Part shown: one piece after another, positions 22,705 to 31,782 of the stretch
Position numbering within the stretch: the stretch's first letter is position 1
How the letters are laid out: each line of letters begins with the position of its first letter
Source: a virus
Virus record (IMG/VR): IMGVR_UViG_3300013772_000018
Span: 1 to 46,737 of that record
Length of the DNA: 46,737 nt
Strand: one strand, 5' to 3'
Notes under the pieces: model-generated
What the model was told of the DNA's origin: nothing
What the model saw: only the letters and a program-made list of their open reading frames with translations
Database searches by the model: none
Program-made: the position numbers and the translations under genes

Positions 22705-22932
22705 ATGGAATTCATTTCAATCAAAAATAAGAAAGCTGATATTAACTGTTGCCCTCAATATTTACATAAACCATTGAATATGAATAAATCTGTAATTGAG
22801 ATAGGAAAACCACTATCAATAAGATATGAAGTTGGTTCATGTTTTGGTCATGAGATGGTTATTGGTATTGAATATCTTAATAAAACAGCTATGAGAGTAG
22901 AGACACAAAATAAAATATGGATTATATCCTAA
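22705..22932 (+). CDS. Hypothetical protein (75 aa)
   Basis: AAAGGAG (22690-22696), ATG 22705. Beta-rich (IEIGKPLSIRYEVGSCFGHE). No family recognised. Confidence 0.55.
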   Translation: MEFISIKNKKADINCCPQYLHKPLNMNKSVIEIGKPLSIRYEVGSCFGHEMVIGIEYLNKTAMRVETQNKIWIIS

Positions 22933-22964
22933 GAAAACTCATGTTTTAAAGGGAAGGAGAGATT

Positions 22965-23138
22965 ATGGATTATAAAGAAGCAAGTAACTATTTAAACATG
23001 ATAGGTTATCACTCAATTGTTAAAGAAGCCTCTCCTGAAGATGTAATTGATGTGGCAAATCAATTAAAAAAAGATAATGATGAGAGATACCACGTTCCAA
23101 GTATAATGGAATTTCTAAAGATATTAATAGGGAAGTAA
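22965..23138 (+). CDS. Small hypothetical protein (57 aa)
   Basis: GGGAAGGAGAG (22951-22961), ATG 22965. Helical: MDYKEASNYLNMIGYHSIVK. No family recognised. Confidence 0.5.
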   Translation: MDYKEASNYLNMIGYHSIVKEASPEDVIDVANQLKKDNDERYHVPSIMEFLKILIGK

Positions 23139-23188
23139 TATTAGCCCCATAAATCATAATTTTGAAGCTAATATGAAAGGAGAAATAC

Positions 23189-23386
23189 ATGAGTAGGTTT
23201 GAAAAGATAATTAATATTAGTATGAAACTAACGGGCATCATTTATGTTATAGATTCTATTGTAATATTGTTAGGATATTTTACGCCATCGGCATTTGGTT
23301 CAGGTGTAACACATTTATGTATAGCTACATTTTTATTAATGAGCACTTATTCAAAACCAAATAAAACTAAAGAAGACCATAAATAA
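23189..23386 (+). CDS. Small membrane protein (65 aa)
   Basis: GAAAGGAG (23175-23182), ATG 23189. Two hydrophobic segments (LTGIIYVIDSIVILLGYF and VTHLCIATFLLMSTY). Unknown function. Confidence 0.55.
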   Translation: MSRFEKIINISMKLTGIIYVIDSIVILLGYFTPSAFGSGVTHLCIATFLLMSTYSKPNKTKEDHK

Positions 23387-23389
23387 TCC

Positions 23390-23418
23390 TTGACTCTATA
23401 TTACTAATGATATATAAT
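23390..23418 (+). promoter_or_regulatory. Promoter
   Basis: TTGACT (23390-23395), 17 bases, TATAAT (23413-23418); drives 23475 and following genes. Confidence 0.7.
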
Positions 23419-23474
23419 GTTATTATACATAAGACGAGGAAAGATTATTTTCGAAGGGAAGGAGGAAATACATA

Positions 23475-23843
23475 ATGAAATTAAATTTCACAGTAGACAC
23501 AAATGAAAGCGATGATATTTATGATTTAGAAAACGAAATACTTAATAAAGTAGCTGTTCTTTTTATTGGTCAAGTTTTAGGGGACACTTGGAGTAAAACT
23601 GATCTCTATGAAAAACTAGAACAAAGAGTCATATCAAAACTAGAGATAATTATGGATACAGATTTCAAAAATACAGTTGCCACAAAAGTTACAGATAATT
23701 TGGTTAAGAAATTTGAAAGGACTAAACAATACAAAGAATTACAATCCAATGGAGAAGTGGTTGCAGATAGTGTGATCAAAAGTGGATTGAAGGATTTAGT
23801 TGCTGAGATTGTTAGAGGCGAAATGAAGAAAGTATTTAAATAA
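23475..23843 (+). CDS. Hypothetical protein (122 aa), alpha-helical
   Basis: AGGGAAGGAGG (23455-23465), ATG 23475. Charged helical protein (DDIYDLENEILNKVAVLFIG; KSGLKDLVAEIVRGEMKK). No family recognised. Confidence 0.6.
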   Translation: MKLNFTVDTNESDDIYDLENEILNKVAVLFIGQVLGDTWSKTDLYEKLEQRVISKLEIIMDTDFKNTVATKVTDNLVKKFERTKQYKELQSNGEVVADSVIKSGLKDLVAEIVRGEMKKVFK

Positions 23844-23902
23844 ACTACCCTTTGGAAAAATTAGTTTTAACGTATAAAAAATGAAAGAAAGAAGGATATA
23901 AT

Positions 23903-24541
23903 ATGGAAAAGTTTAATTTAGAAAAACATTGGACTAAATTTAAAAGGGATGAGTTAGTTATAAACTGTAAAACAGAAGAATTGGCGAGAGAACTTTTAAC
24001 GTATTGTCATGGAGAAGGAATGACTTGGATTACTGGTATTGAATTAACTAAGAATAATTGGACTATTTATAGAGAAGGCACATGCTATTATTGTTTTGGT
24101 AATGAAATGCAATATGGATCTTTGGGTTATAGTCAAGAATACAATCACAACATGGTAGAATTTGATGGATTTAATCCCAAACCAAAACAATACATAATTA
24201 GTGATGTTACAAGTATAAAATTAGTGAATGACAAGACTGATGAAGTGGTATTAGAAATTAATCGTCTAACAAGTGCATTAGATATTAGGAGTATGTCAGT
24301 TGATTTAACTAAAGAAGAATCAGAAACACTTACTAAACATTTAAGTATTCCAACAACTACAACCAGAGAAATCATTGAAGTAATTTATCATCGTAGTGAG
24401 ACAATCGTACTCATTAAAACAGTAGGCAAACATTATAAAGGCGTATCAAGATGTGATCCACTAGATACATATAGCAAGGAATTTGGATTTACAGTTGCAT
24501 ATGAAAGAGCACGAGAAAATCAAGATAAGGGGAGATATTAA
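23903..24541 (+). CDS. Hypothetical phage protein (212 aa)
   Basis: GAAAGAAGG (23886-23894), ATG 23903. N-terminal 80 residues resemble a small phage module (WTKFKRDELVINCKTEELAR, then TCYYCFGNEMQYGS). The middle has a Thr/Ser-rich stretch. Function unknown. Confidence 0.55.
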   Translation: MEKFNLEKHWTKFKRDELVINCKTEELARELLTYCHGEGMTWITGIELTKNNWTIYREGTCYYCFGNEMQYGSLGYSQEYNHNMVEFDGFNPKPKQYIISDVTSIKLVNDKTDEVVLEINRLTSALDIRSMSVDLTKEESETLTKHLSIPTTTTREIIEVIYHRSETIVLIKTVGKHYKGVSRCDPLDTYSKEFGFTVAYERARENQDKGRY

Positions 24542-24543
24542 AT

Positions 24544-24720
24544 ATGGAATTAATTGATAAAACAGTAACCACGACAGAATACGATATTAGACTAACTGAA
24601 AAAGAAGTATTGATTATTAAAATTGCTTTAGGTTCTTATAAGTTTGAAGATAAAATAGAGGATGTAGAAACTGGAGATATTATTGATTTGTATGACTTCT
24701 TTAATTATGAAGTTAAGTAG
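24544..24720 (+). CDS. Small acidic hypothetical protein (58 aa)
   Basis: Starts 3 bases after the previous stop, ribosome site AAGGGGAG inside its end. Acidic C-terminus (DVETGDIIDLYDFFNYEVK). Unknown function. Confidence 0.5.
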   Translation: MELIDKTVTTTEYDIRLTEKEVLIIKIALGSYKFEDKIEDVETGDIIDLYDFFNYEVK

Positions 24721-24844
24721 ATTGAATTGTCGCAACTTTTACATACTAACGTTTGCTTCTAAATGCTCTGTTTTGCTCAATGGTAATTGCCATGAAAGTT
24801 TCATTTCAAAGGAGAATATTATAAGAAAAGAGGTTTTAATGTAA

Positions 24845-25126
24845 ATGGAAGTAGAAAGCATTGAATTATTAGGAATCAGAAAGTATTCATTAGGAGATAA
24901 AATTGGAGAGGATATCATAGGGTGGATAAATATTGCTGGTAATGATGTAACATTTCTTGATAGAAAGATTAAATATAATAATAGTAATTCAAGTGGTATT
25001 GTTAGACTTGGATATGGTAACGGAGAAGAACTTTTAAAAATTATTAATTGCGTTAATTATATTGTAGGGAAAGAAGACAGAAAAGTATTGCTTGAAGAAA
25101 AGTTATTAGTATTAGAAATACAATAA
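24845..25126 (+). CDS. Hypothetical protein (93 aa)
   Basis: ATG 24845 lies behind ATGTAA and a GAGG box; a stronger AAAGGAG (24810-24816) sits in front of a nine-codon ATT-started reading ending in the same TAAATG. A coupled leader peptide is possible. Beta-rich product (GWINIAGNDVTFLDRKIKYN). No family recognised. The gap before it (24721-24844) holds the near-palindrome TGGTAATTGCCA. Confidence 0.5.
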   Translation: MEVESIELLGIRKYSLGDKIGEDIIGWINIAGNDVTFLDRKIKYNNSNSSGIVRLGYGNGEELLKIINCVNYIVGKEDRKVLLEEKLLVLEIQ

Positions 25127-25154
25127 ACCAATTATTTGAAAGGAAGTTAAAAAT

Positions 25155-25526
25155 ATGAGTATAAGTTTAATATGGCTTTTGTCATCTATCATGTCATTAA
25201 TTATTACTGGAGTTATCATGGGAATCGCTTTCATACTTTTTGATTATGGGTCACACATTAGCATGACTAAGAGCCGTAAAAAATATGGGAGAGCAAGTTA
25301 CAAAATTTTTATGGAAGAGTTTTGTAGACGTAATTGGAAGCAAGATAATATATTTAAAACAAGTTTGTTTGACAGTGAAACTGATTCACAATTACATGCT
25401 TATATTATTGAGTTTGATGGTATCGGAATGATTATGAAAAATCCTATTGAATATTGTAAAATGAGATTATTTGTGAGGAGTTATCTTAAAACGCTAAATC
25501 ATGTTAAAGAATATATTTGGGAATAA
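25155..25526 (+). CDS. Membrane-anchored hypothetical protein (123 aa)
   Basis: GAAAGGAAG (25138-25146), ATG 25155. One long N-terminal hydrophobic segment (IWLLSSIMSLIITGVIMGIA) followed by a cytoplasmic-type domain (KYGRASYKIFMEEFCRRN). Unknown function. Confidence 0.55.
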   Translation: MSISLIWLLSSIMSLIITGVIMGIAFILFDYGSHISMTKSRKKYGRASYKIFMEEFCRRNWKQDNIFKTSLFDSETDSQLHAYIIEFDGIGMIMKNPIEYCKMRLFVRSYLKTLNHVKEYIWE

Positions 25527-25559
25527 ATTTAAGATTTTATTCGGGAGGGAGAATATAAT

Positions 25560-25775
25560 ATGAAACTTATTAAAGAGGAAAATATTGAAACAATGTATAC
25601 TATTGAATTTACAAAAAGTGAATTAAATACAATAATGGTTGCTGTTGGCGATATACATTTTGCAAAAATATCTGAGATAGCTAAAAATGAATATTGTAAA
25701 TACCCTATGAAAGTTGCAGAAAGTAATGAGTTATATAGTGACTTATTACGAATATTGGAAGTTAGTTTAGTATAA
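25560..25775 (+). CDS. Hypothetical protein (71 aa)
   Basis: CGGGAGGGAG (25542-25551), ATG 25560. Starts MKLIKEENIETMYTIEFTKS; helical with DLLRILEVSLV at the end. No family recognised. Confidence 0.5.
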   Translation: MKLIKEENIETMYTIEFTKSELNTIMVAVGDIHFAKISEIAKNEYCKYPMKVAESNELYSDLLRILEVSLV

Positions 25776-25807
25776 AAAAGAAGTTTTAATGGAAAGGAGA
25801 TAGATAA

Positions 25808-26008
25808 ATGACAGAAATTAAAAGCGAGTCAATATTCCTAGATGGTGGGAAATATGAAGTTGTTTTTGATCAATCTGGTTACTCTACTGAATTTTATGCT
25901 CTACGATATGGTGAAAAATGGAGAAGTCTTACAGGAGATAATTTGGTTTTGTGTCTGTTCCAAAGGATTCAGGATTTAGAAGATAAGTTATATACTAGTA
26001 TTAAATAA
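25808..26008 (+). CDS. Hypothetical protein (66 aa)
   Basis: GGAAAGGAG (25791-25799), ATG 25808. Contains GYSTEFYALRYGEKWRSLTG and a helical end (LFQRIQDLEDKLY). No family recognised. Confidence 0.5.
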   Translation: MTEIKSESIFLDGGKYEVVFDQSGYSTEFYALRYGEKWRSLTGDNLVLCLFQRIQDLEDKLYTSIK

Positions 26009-26023
26009 TAGGAGGAATACATA

Positions 26024-26248
26024 ATGAATGTTTTAGAACTCAAACAAATATTATCAGATATTCCAGATGCAGCAGTTATTTATACAGAGGCTGATCACGG
26101 ACAAAGACCAGAGCAATCATTTAGTGTTTATGCTACAGATGAAGATTTTGAGGATAGTGAGTTACCGTTCGATGGAGAAGATATAGACTGGAATGATATT
26201 GAGGATTGCGAAACTAGTAAAATTAAGGCTGTATTGATTAGTTACTAG
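26024..26248 (+). CDS. Acidic hypothetical protein (74 aa)
   Basis: TAGGAGGA (26009-26016), ATG 26024. Starts MNVLELKQILSDIPDAAVIY, then a very acidic stretch (DEDFEDSELPFDGEDIDWND). Similar short 'LkeiLs.ipddA.V' phage proteins exist; role unknown. Last gene before the replication promoter. Confidence 0.55.
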   Translation: MNVLELKQILSDIPDAAVIYTEADHGQRPEQSFSVYATDEDFEDSELPFDGEDIDWNDIEDCETSKIKAVLISY

Positions 26249-26274
26249 AGTTTACTACATATATATAATTAGAT

Positions 26275-26303
26275 TTGCATTTATAGTTGAGGTGTGATAT
26301 ACT
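26275..26303 (+). promoter_or_regulatory. Promoter for the replication operon
   Basis: TTGCAT (26275-26280), 17 bases, TATACT (26298-26303). TTTACTACATATATATAATT lies 4 bases upstream of the -35, identical to that before the ligase promoter, so both may answer to the same regulator. Genes from 26352 to 36100 follow in the same direction. Confidence 0.7.
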
Positions 26304-26351
26304 TAGTATACGAGGTTGAGAGTTAAATATCTTATAGAAAGGATGTTGCTT

Positions 26352-26438
26352 ATGAAGAATCGCGGTAACTGTTGGGTTCCAGTTAAACGTTCAAATTCTC
26401 CACCTCAATATTTTTATCCTACACTAAATAATAAATAA
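26352..26438 (+). CDS. Leader-size ORF (28 aa)
   Basis: GAAAGGATG (26338-26346) precedes ATG 26352; the product begins MKNRGNCWVPVKRSNSPPQY. It is basic, Pro/Asn-rich and of unknown function, standing as the first ORF of the replication transcript. Confidence 0.4.
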   Translation: MKNRGNCWVPVKRSNSPPQYFYPTLNNK

Positions 26439-26464
26439 AATATTGAAAGAAGGAATTAATACAT

Positions 26465-27568
26465 ATGGCGTTTTATAGTAAATTTGTATTCATTGGGGCT
26501 TTAGGAATTGCAAAGGATAAAGAGAAATTTCATAATACATTCTTGAATAAAAAGGAAACATGGGTATCTTCAAGAGTTAATTTTATGGTGAAAGAATCAG
26601 ATCATAATGGAGTTTTCGTAGAACTATTCGGTGGATACCAAGCAGATGGTAAAGGTAGAATCTTCTCAATGGATTTAGATAATAGTAAAATTGAAATCCC
26701 TTGGAAAGATCGTGAAGATACGGAAACATTAAAAATGGTTGCTGATTTTAAGAAGTTCAAAGCTGATCTTGGAGAATCAAAAGAATTTCTTGCAGAATAT
26801 GACATGATTGAACATCTTAGCAAAGTGCTCCCAACAATTACTGAAAGAGTAGTAGTCATAGGTAGTGTCAAGAAGGAATATTACAAAGGTAATTATAATG
26901 ATAAATATATTATCCAAACAATCCGATTTGCAAAGGAAGATGAGAAGAATAAACTTTCAGTAAGTATGGATATTTTCTATTCTAAGGATTCACTTGATAG
27001 TAGTGATTTTAAAGAGGAGAAAGTTCTTCGCCTTACAGGGTATGTTTCACAATATATTGATAAAGATATTAAGACTAAATTCATGCCACAACAATTTATC
27101 CTTAGTGCTAAGAAATTAGACTTTGAAAATGAGAAACATATTGCAAAATTTGATTTCTTGAAAAAGTATATCACAGTAAAAGGTAAGACTTATGTACATA
27201 TGCCTTGGCAGATGTCTATCTTTAGGGGAGCAGATGAAGTTGAATGGGATGAATCAATGCTCACTAAAGATCAAAGGGAAGCAGTAGCATTTGGGCTTTC
27301 AACAGCAGAAAGTTTTAAACCTAGATCAAATGCTCTTGGTGGAAATATCTTTGAATATCGTCTAATTAAACCACTTTTAACTGGGGCTTTTTCTGAAGGA
27401 GTTATGGATACAGAACTCAAGATTGAAGAGTTTGAGGAAGACATTTTTAAACCTGTTGAAAAAACTGAGAAATTTAAAGAACCTAAAGAAGATAAAAAGG
27501 TTGAACCTGAACCGAAATTTGATATTGATTCAATTGTAGAAGATGAAGATGACGACCTATTCTCGTAA
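26465..27568 (+). CDS. Putative ssDNA-binding/replication accessory protein with acidic tail
   Basis: 367 residues; AAAGAAGG then ATG 26465. The body is rich in beta strands (KFVFIGALGIAKDK, VFVELFGGYQ, TERVVVIGSVKKEYY). The last 40 residues are acidic and disordered, ending VEDEDDDLFS. Such acidic tails with a final hydrophobic or aromatic residue mark SSB-type proteins (E. coli SSB ends DDDIPF, T7 gp2.5 ends in Phe). It heads the replication cluster immediately before the RecA-like ATPase. The Cas4-like nuclease at 31767 ends with a similar EWEDLFS. No Pfam family recognised from sequence; function inferred from tail and position. Confidence 0.5.
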   Translation: MAFYSKFVFIGALGIAKDKEKFHNTFLNKKETWVSSRVNFMVKESDHNGVFVELFGGYQADGKGRIFSMDLDNSKIEIPWKDREDTETLKMVADFKKFKADLGESKEFLAEYDMIEHLSKVLPTITERVVVIGSVKKEYYKGNYNDKYIIQTIRFAKEDEKNKLSVSMDIFYSKDSLDSSDFKEEKVLRLTGYVSQYIDKDIKTKFMPQQFILSAKKLDFENEKHIAKFDFLKKYITVKGKTYVHMPWQMSIFRGADEVEWDESMLTKDQREAVAFGLSTAESFKPRSNALGGNIFEYRLIKPLLTGAFSEGVMDTELKIEEFEEDIFKPVEKTEKFKEPKEDKKVEPEPKFDIDSIVEDEDDDLFS

Positions 27569-27582
27569 CACAACGGAGATAT

Positions 27583-27605
27583 GAGAGGGAGATCATTTCC
27601 CTCTC
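27583..27605 (+). terminator. Intercistronic hairpin
   Basis: GAGAGGGA-gatcatt-TCCCTCTC (8-bp stem) followed by CAAAAAATA, no T-run; more likely mRNA processing or stabilisation than termination. Confidence 0.5.
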
Positions 27606-27641
27606 CAAAAAATATATAATATTTGAGGAGTGTTTTATTTA

Positions 27642-28739
27642 ATGGCATTTAAACGCAATACAGTAAAAGTAGATTTAGGTTCTTACCCTCCATATATCAT
27701 TATGGGTCAAAGAAAAATTGGTAAAACGAGCTTGTTTTATAAACTATTGTTAACTCACTATAAGACGCTTGATGCAGGGGTATTAATTTCTTTCGGTAAT
27801 GAAGAAGGCTATCATAGTTTAGATGATTTACAATATGAACGTGTTGTTAATTGGAGTTCAGATGAGGATGAAAATGGAGCTAGGGGTTTCGTTGAAGCTG
27901 TAGATGATCTTGTTGAAAATAAAAAAAGTAATGGTGTTAAGGCAGTTTGTTTAGATACCTTAGATGAAATGATCGAAATCGGAACAAACGAAGTCCTTAG
28001 ACAACATAAACGAGAAAAAGGAACTGTATGTAAGTCTCTAAATGACGCATTCGGTGGTTTCCAAAGAGGAAGGGATAGACTGCTTGAGGGTGTAAATGGG
28101 CAGATTGCACGACTTAGAAATGCTGGATATGCTGTTTTTATTCTTTGTCATACAAAATTAAAAACTGTTAAAGATGTAATGACTGGTGAAGATTATGAAC
28201 AACTTACAAATAATTTACGTGCAGACTTTTTCGGAAGCATTGCAGATAAATCACAAATGTTAGTTAATATTACTATGGAGCGCGAAATTGTTGAAGGTAA
28301 ACAAGTTAGTGAAAAGAGAATGATGTATTTTAGGAATACATCTGTAGTTGATGCTGGAGGAAGGTTCGTAGGATTACCTGAGAAACTTGAACTATCAGCA
28401 GAAAACTTCATGTTGGCATTTGAAACAGGTGTTAAGAATTCAATGTTAGTTCCTGTTTCTGATAAAGAGATTGAAAAGAAAAAGAAAGTTGAAGTCAAAG
28501 AAATTGCTAGTGCAGCAGATGTTGCATGGAAGAAAGAACAAGCAGAAATTCAGCAAGAACTAGCACAAGATGATGTTGCAGGTTTTATTACTATTATTCA
28601 AGCAAAATTTCCAAAAGCAAAGGATGAAGTAAAAGAAATCATCCGAGGGATCATGTCTAAATATGACATTGCTAACTTTAAATCTCCAGAAGAACTATCG
28701 GCTGAAGGATTGAAAAAGATTGTAGAAGCACTTAGTTAA
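27642..28739 (+). CDS. RecA-like AAA ATPase (Sak4-type recombination protein)
   Basis: 365 residues. Walker A GQRKIGKTSLF (about residues 24-34), Walker B VKAVCLDTLDEM (near 102-113), and a sensor-like VFILCHTK (near 166). Organisation and size fit phage Sak4-like ATPases, which act with an SSB-like protein in single-strand annealing and recombination; here the putative SSB-like gene is directly upstream. C-terminal 90 residues are helical and charged. ATG 27642 follows GAGGAG (27625-27630); the frame opens earlier at 27630. Confidence 0.75.
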   Translation: MAFKRNTVKVDLGSYPPYIIMGQRKIGKTSLFYKLLLTHYKTLDAGVLISFGNEEGYHSLDDLQYERVVNWSSDEDENGARGFVEAVDDLVENKKSNGVKAVCLDTLDEMIEIGTNEVLRQHKREKGTVCKSLNDAFGGFQRGRDRLLEGVNGQIARLRNAGYAVFILCHTKLKTVKDVMTGEDYEQLTNNLRADFFGSIADKSQMLVNITMEREIVEGKQVSEKRMMYFRNTSVVDAGGRFVGLPEKLELSAENFMLAFETGVKNSMLVPVSDKEIEKKKKVEVKEIASAADVAWKKEQAEIQQELAQDDVAGFITIIQAKFPKAKDEVKEIIRGIMSKYDIANFKSPEELSAEGLKKIVEALS

Positions 28740-28750
28740 TTACATATAAA

Positions 28751-28777
28751 AGGGGATAGGTTGATATCCTATCCCTT
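28751..28777 (+). terminator. Intercistronic hairpin
   Basis: GGGATAGG-ttgatat-CCTATCCC (8 bp, 28753-28775), extended by G-T and A-T pairs, followed by TTATTACTCC. Could terminate weakly and lower expression of the helicase genes. Confidence 0.55.
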
Positions 28778-28801
28778 ATTACTCCATAAAGGATGATGGA
28801 A

Positions 28802-29293
28802 ATGGCAAGAAGTTGTGTATGCCCAATCACTAAAGAACAAGGTACTACTGATATTTTCTATTGTGTCACTGAAAAAGGTAAAAATAAATACTATAAATCA
28901 CGAGAAATATATGAAAAAGATAAACTAGATAAGGAACATAAACAGAAAACATTAACTTATGTTCTATCAATTCTTGGATATGAATATTCGCCATACTTGA
29001 GCAAGAGGCTTACAGAATTAAACCAACATTTTACATATGAAATAATTTATTCAGCTTTTAAAATGCAAACCGAGAAGATTAATTATGCGCTACAAAATAA
29101 GCTATCCAGTGCTAAAGAGCAACAAAAAATCAGTTATATTATGAAAATTATTGAAAGTGTAATCAATGATTGCAAACCTGCAAAAGAAATAATGAAGAAT
29201 TTTGATATTGATATTAATGATTTAAACAGAGTAAATCATATACCCATTAAACATGGAGATATCACAAGGTTTTTAGAAAGTGAGGATCTATGA
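28802..29293 (+). CDS. Hypothetical protein (163 aa) upstream of the helicase
   Basis: AAAGG (28788-28792) fits ATG 28802 better than 28793. Cysteines only near the start (RSCVCPITKEQG); the rest is helical (KRLTELNQHFTYEIIYSAFK). It overlaps the helicase start by 4 bases (ATGA), so the two are coupled; it could be a helicase loader or replication initiator partner (inference only). Confidence 0.55.
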   Translation: MARSCVCPITKEQGTTDIFYCVTEKGKNKYYKSREIYEKDKLDKEHKQKTLTYVLSILGYEYSPYLSKRLTELNQHFTYEIIYSAFKMQTEKINYALQNKLSSAKEQQKISYIMKIIESVINDCKPAKEIMKNFDIDINDLNRVNHIPIKHGDITRFLESEDL

Positions 29294-30762
29294 AATTAGA
29301 AACGTACCCAGAGGGTTTAATCAAGAACAGAGGAATTATTGAAGCATCTTTTATTTTTTCATTATATAAAGACCCATCCTTATATGGAGACTATTCTAAG
29401 GATATTAAATTAGACAATGAAGATGGGGATATTAGAACTTCAGATGGTATTTTTTACTACAGCGTTGGTTTACAAATGTCTAAACTAGGATACCAAAACT
29501 TTGATAATTTGAGCATATCTACATTCTTGGATAGCAATCAGGTATTAAAAGATGGGTTTGAGTCTAGAGGTAGCTATAAACCAATTGAAGAAATGAAGAG
29601 TCTCATAAATATTGAGAACATAGAAACCTATCATGATGAGCTAATAAAGAATAATATGCTTTTAAGGTTACATGATAAAGGATTCAATGTTGAATCAAAC
29701 ATGGATAAGTTCAAGAAAATGACGAGCGAAGAAGTTTACATGTATTATGACTACTTATTGAATAATATCAATATTAATACAGGAAATACCATACAAATAG
29801 AAACTCTTGAAATTGATGATAAATTCATTGAAGAATGTAATGTAGGAGAGTCTAAGGGTATTGATTACGGAAAGGTATGTCACATACTCAACTACTTAAC
29901 ATTAGGACTTCCATTAAGCGATATGTATCTGTTTGGAGGCCATAGTGGTGTAGGAAAGAGTAGTTTTGTATTTGCAAATATGATAATGCCAGTTGCATCG
30001 AATGGTGTTAAATGTTGTATCATTTCCAATGAACAAAAATCTAAAGACTTTAAGAATATTTTATTATCAAGTGTATTAGCAATGGATTTAAATTATTGGG
30101 ATTTAACTCGTAAAAAATTAAAGATAGGTAACTTCACTCCTGAACAACTTGCGAAAATATATGAAGCAAAAGCTGTAATCAAAGAAAAATATTCAAGCAT
30201 CAAGTTCGTTAAACTATATGAATATAGTGTAGTTAAGGTCAAGAAGATTGTTAAGAAACTTTCAAAACAAGGCTATCAAGTTTTTCTCTATGATACATTT
30301 AAAAGTGCTGATTTAAATGAAGGTGAGTCATGGAAAACCATTGTTGAAGATTCAAAGCAATTGTTTCAGTTAGCAAGTAAAGAAAATGTTTGTATTATAC
30401 CTACATATCAATTAGCACTACATAGTCTCAATAAAAGATACTTGGACGCAACATGTTTAAGTAATGCTAAACAAATTAAAGAAGTATTTTCTGAAATGGT
30501 ATATATGAGGCAAGTATGGGAAGATGAAATGGAAGGGCAGAAATATGATATTAAACCTTATAATTTAAAGAAAGATACACAAGGTAAATACACTAAAATA
30601 AAAGAAACTTATACTATGAGTCCAGATAAGAAATACTTAATCTTGTTTCTAGATAAAACACGTAATGATGAGGATGCACAAACAATACTTTATGAATTTA
30701 ATGGTCGCTATAATTTGTGGAAGGAGATTGGTTACTGTTCTCCATTTCACGATAGGAGTTAA
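29290..30762 (+). CDS. DnaB-type replicative DNA helicase
   Basis: 490 residues. The C-terminal RecA-like domain has Walker A FGGHSGVGKSSFVFA (about residues 217-231), then IPTYQLAL (Q/T-rich motif 3 region) and a Walker-B-like VFLYDTFKS. N-terminal 175 residues (FIFSLYKDPSLYGDY) match the helical DnaB N-domain. Expected to form a hexameric ring driving the fork with the DnaE-like polymerase and the primase next to it. ATGA overlap with the upstream gene. Confidence 0.8.
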   Translation: MKLETYPEGLIKNRGIIEASFIFSLYKDPSLYGDYSKDIKLDNEDGDIRTSDGIFYYSVGLQMSKLGYQNFDNLSISTFLDSNQVLKDGFESRGSYKPIEEMKSLINIENIETYHDELIKNNMLLRLHDKGFNVESNMDKFKKMTSEEVYMYYDYLLNNININTGNTIQIETLEIDDKFIEECNVGESKGIDYGKVCHILNYLTLGLPLSDMYLFGGHSGVGKSSFVFANMIMPVASNGVKCCIISNEQKSKDFKNILLSSVLAMDLNYWDLTRKKLKIGNFTPEQLAKIYEAKAVIKEKYSSIKFVKLYEYSVVKVKKIVKKLSKQGYQVFLYDTFKSADLNEGESWKTIVEDSKQLFQLASKENVCIIPTYQLALHSLNKRYLDATCLSNAKQIKEVFSEMVYMRQVWEDEMEGQKYDIKPYNLKKDTQGKYTKIKETYTMSPDKKYLILFLDKTRNDEDAQTILYEFNGRYNLWKEIGYCSPFHDRS

Positions 30763-30768
30763 TTACAT

Positions 30769-31782
30769 ATGGACTTAATTTCACTTCAAGACTTTCTAAA
30801 AGAGGATAAAGAGCACATTATTGATCTATTAACTGATTCTGGGTTTGAAAATATCAATTATATTAGAACAAAAAAGGAGATTAGATGTTCTAGAGAGATA
30901 GGAAGAAACCCAACTTCTATAAAAATTAATACTGAGACACTGGGGTATGTGTGTTTCAGTACCAATACTAGAGGAAATGTCATATCTTTATTGCAATCTT
31001 ATAGAGGACTGAGCTTCAGATACACACTTGATTACATAAGCGATTATTTCAATTTAGATTTGATACCTCATAAAAAAGTTCATCTTCCTTTCGGTGCATT
31101 CTACAAAAAAATTCTTAATAATTATTCAATAAATGACGTAGAAATAGTTACTCATCCAGAAGATATCCTAAAGGAGTTTGCGGATAAACCTAACATGAGA
31201 TTTTTCGATGATGGCATTACCTTTGATGTCCAAAAACAATTCGATATAGGATTTGATTTAGAAACATCAAGAATTACAATACCTTGGAGGAGCGCAGAAG
31301 GAAAACTAATTGGAGTTATTGGAAGGCTGAACGAGGATAATATCAGTAATGAAGTACCAAAATATTTAGCAGTAATTCCATTTCCTAAGTCACATAGTGT
31401 ATATGGATTCAGTCAGAATTATGAACACATAGTAAATCAAACAGTATGGATTTGCGAGGCCGAGAAGAGTTGCCTGATTGCTAAAAGTTTAAATATTAAT
31501 AATGTAGTTTCTGTAGGTAGTCACAGTATATCTTCTATACAAGTGCAATTGATCAAATCACTAATGCCAAAAAAAATTATTGTTGCATGGGATGAAGGAA
31601 TTGAGGAATGTGAAATAATTACTGAATGTAAAAAGTTTAAAAATAGTTTCATAAAATATGATATTGGATATTTTAATCCTTCATGTTTACCTAAAGACTC
31701 TAAAATGTCATTATTTGACCTGAAAAATAATAAAAAAATATCTCAATTAGTAAAGGAGAATGTAATTTGGCTAGAGAACTAG
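30769..31782 (+). CDS. DnaG-like primase (TOPRIM)
   Basis: 337 residues. The start corresponds to a primase zinc-domain fold with degenerate ligands (EIRCSREIGRNPTSIKINTE, then GNVISLLQSYRGLSFRYTLDYI). The TOPRIM core has WICEAEKSCLIAKSLNINNV with the catalytic Glu, SVGSHSISS, and IIVAWDEGIEE with the acidic pair. Shorter than full DnaG and without a clear helicase-interaction domain, typical of SPbeta-type phages. Overlaps the nuclease gene downstream by 16 bases. Confidence 0.72.
   Translation: MDLISLQDFLKEDKEHIIDLLTDSGFENINYIRTKKEIRCSREIGRNPTSIKINTETLGYVCFSTNTRGNVISLLQSYRGLSFRYTLDYISDYFNLDLIPHKKVHLPFGAFYKKILNNYSINDVEIVTHPEDILKEFADKPNMRFFDDGITFDVQKQFDIGFDLETSRITIPWRSAEGKLIGVIGRLNEDNISNEVPKYLAVIPFPKSHSVYGFSQNYEHIVNQTVWICEAEKSCLIAKSLNINNVVSVGSHSISSIQVQLIKSLMPKKIIVAWDEGIEECEIITECKKFKNSFIKYDIGYFNPSCLPKDSKMSLFDLKNNKKISQLVKENVIWLEN

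Noticed and set aside
26360-26415. tRNA-like GTTCAAATTC
   Set aside because: No matching T-stem, acceptor or anticodon arm can be drawn around it; it lies inside a small ORF with a ribosome site.
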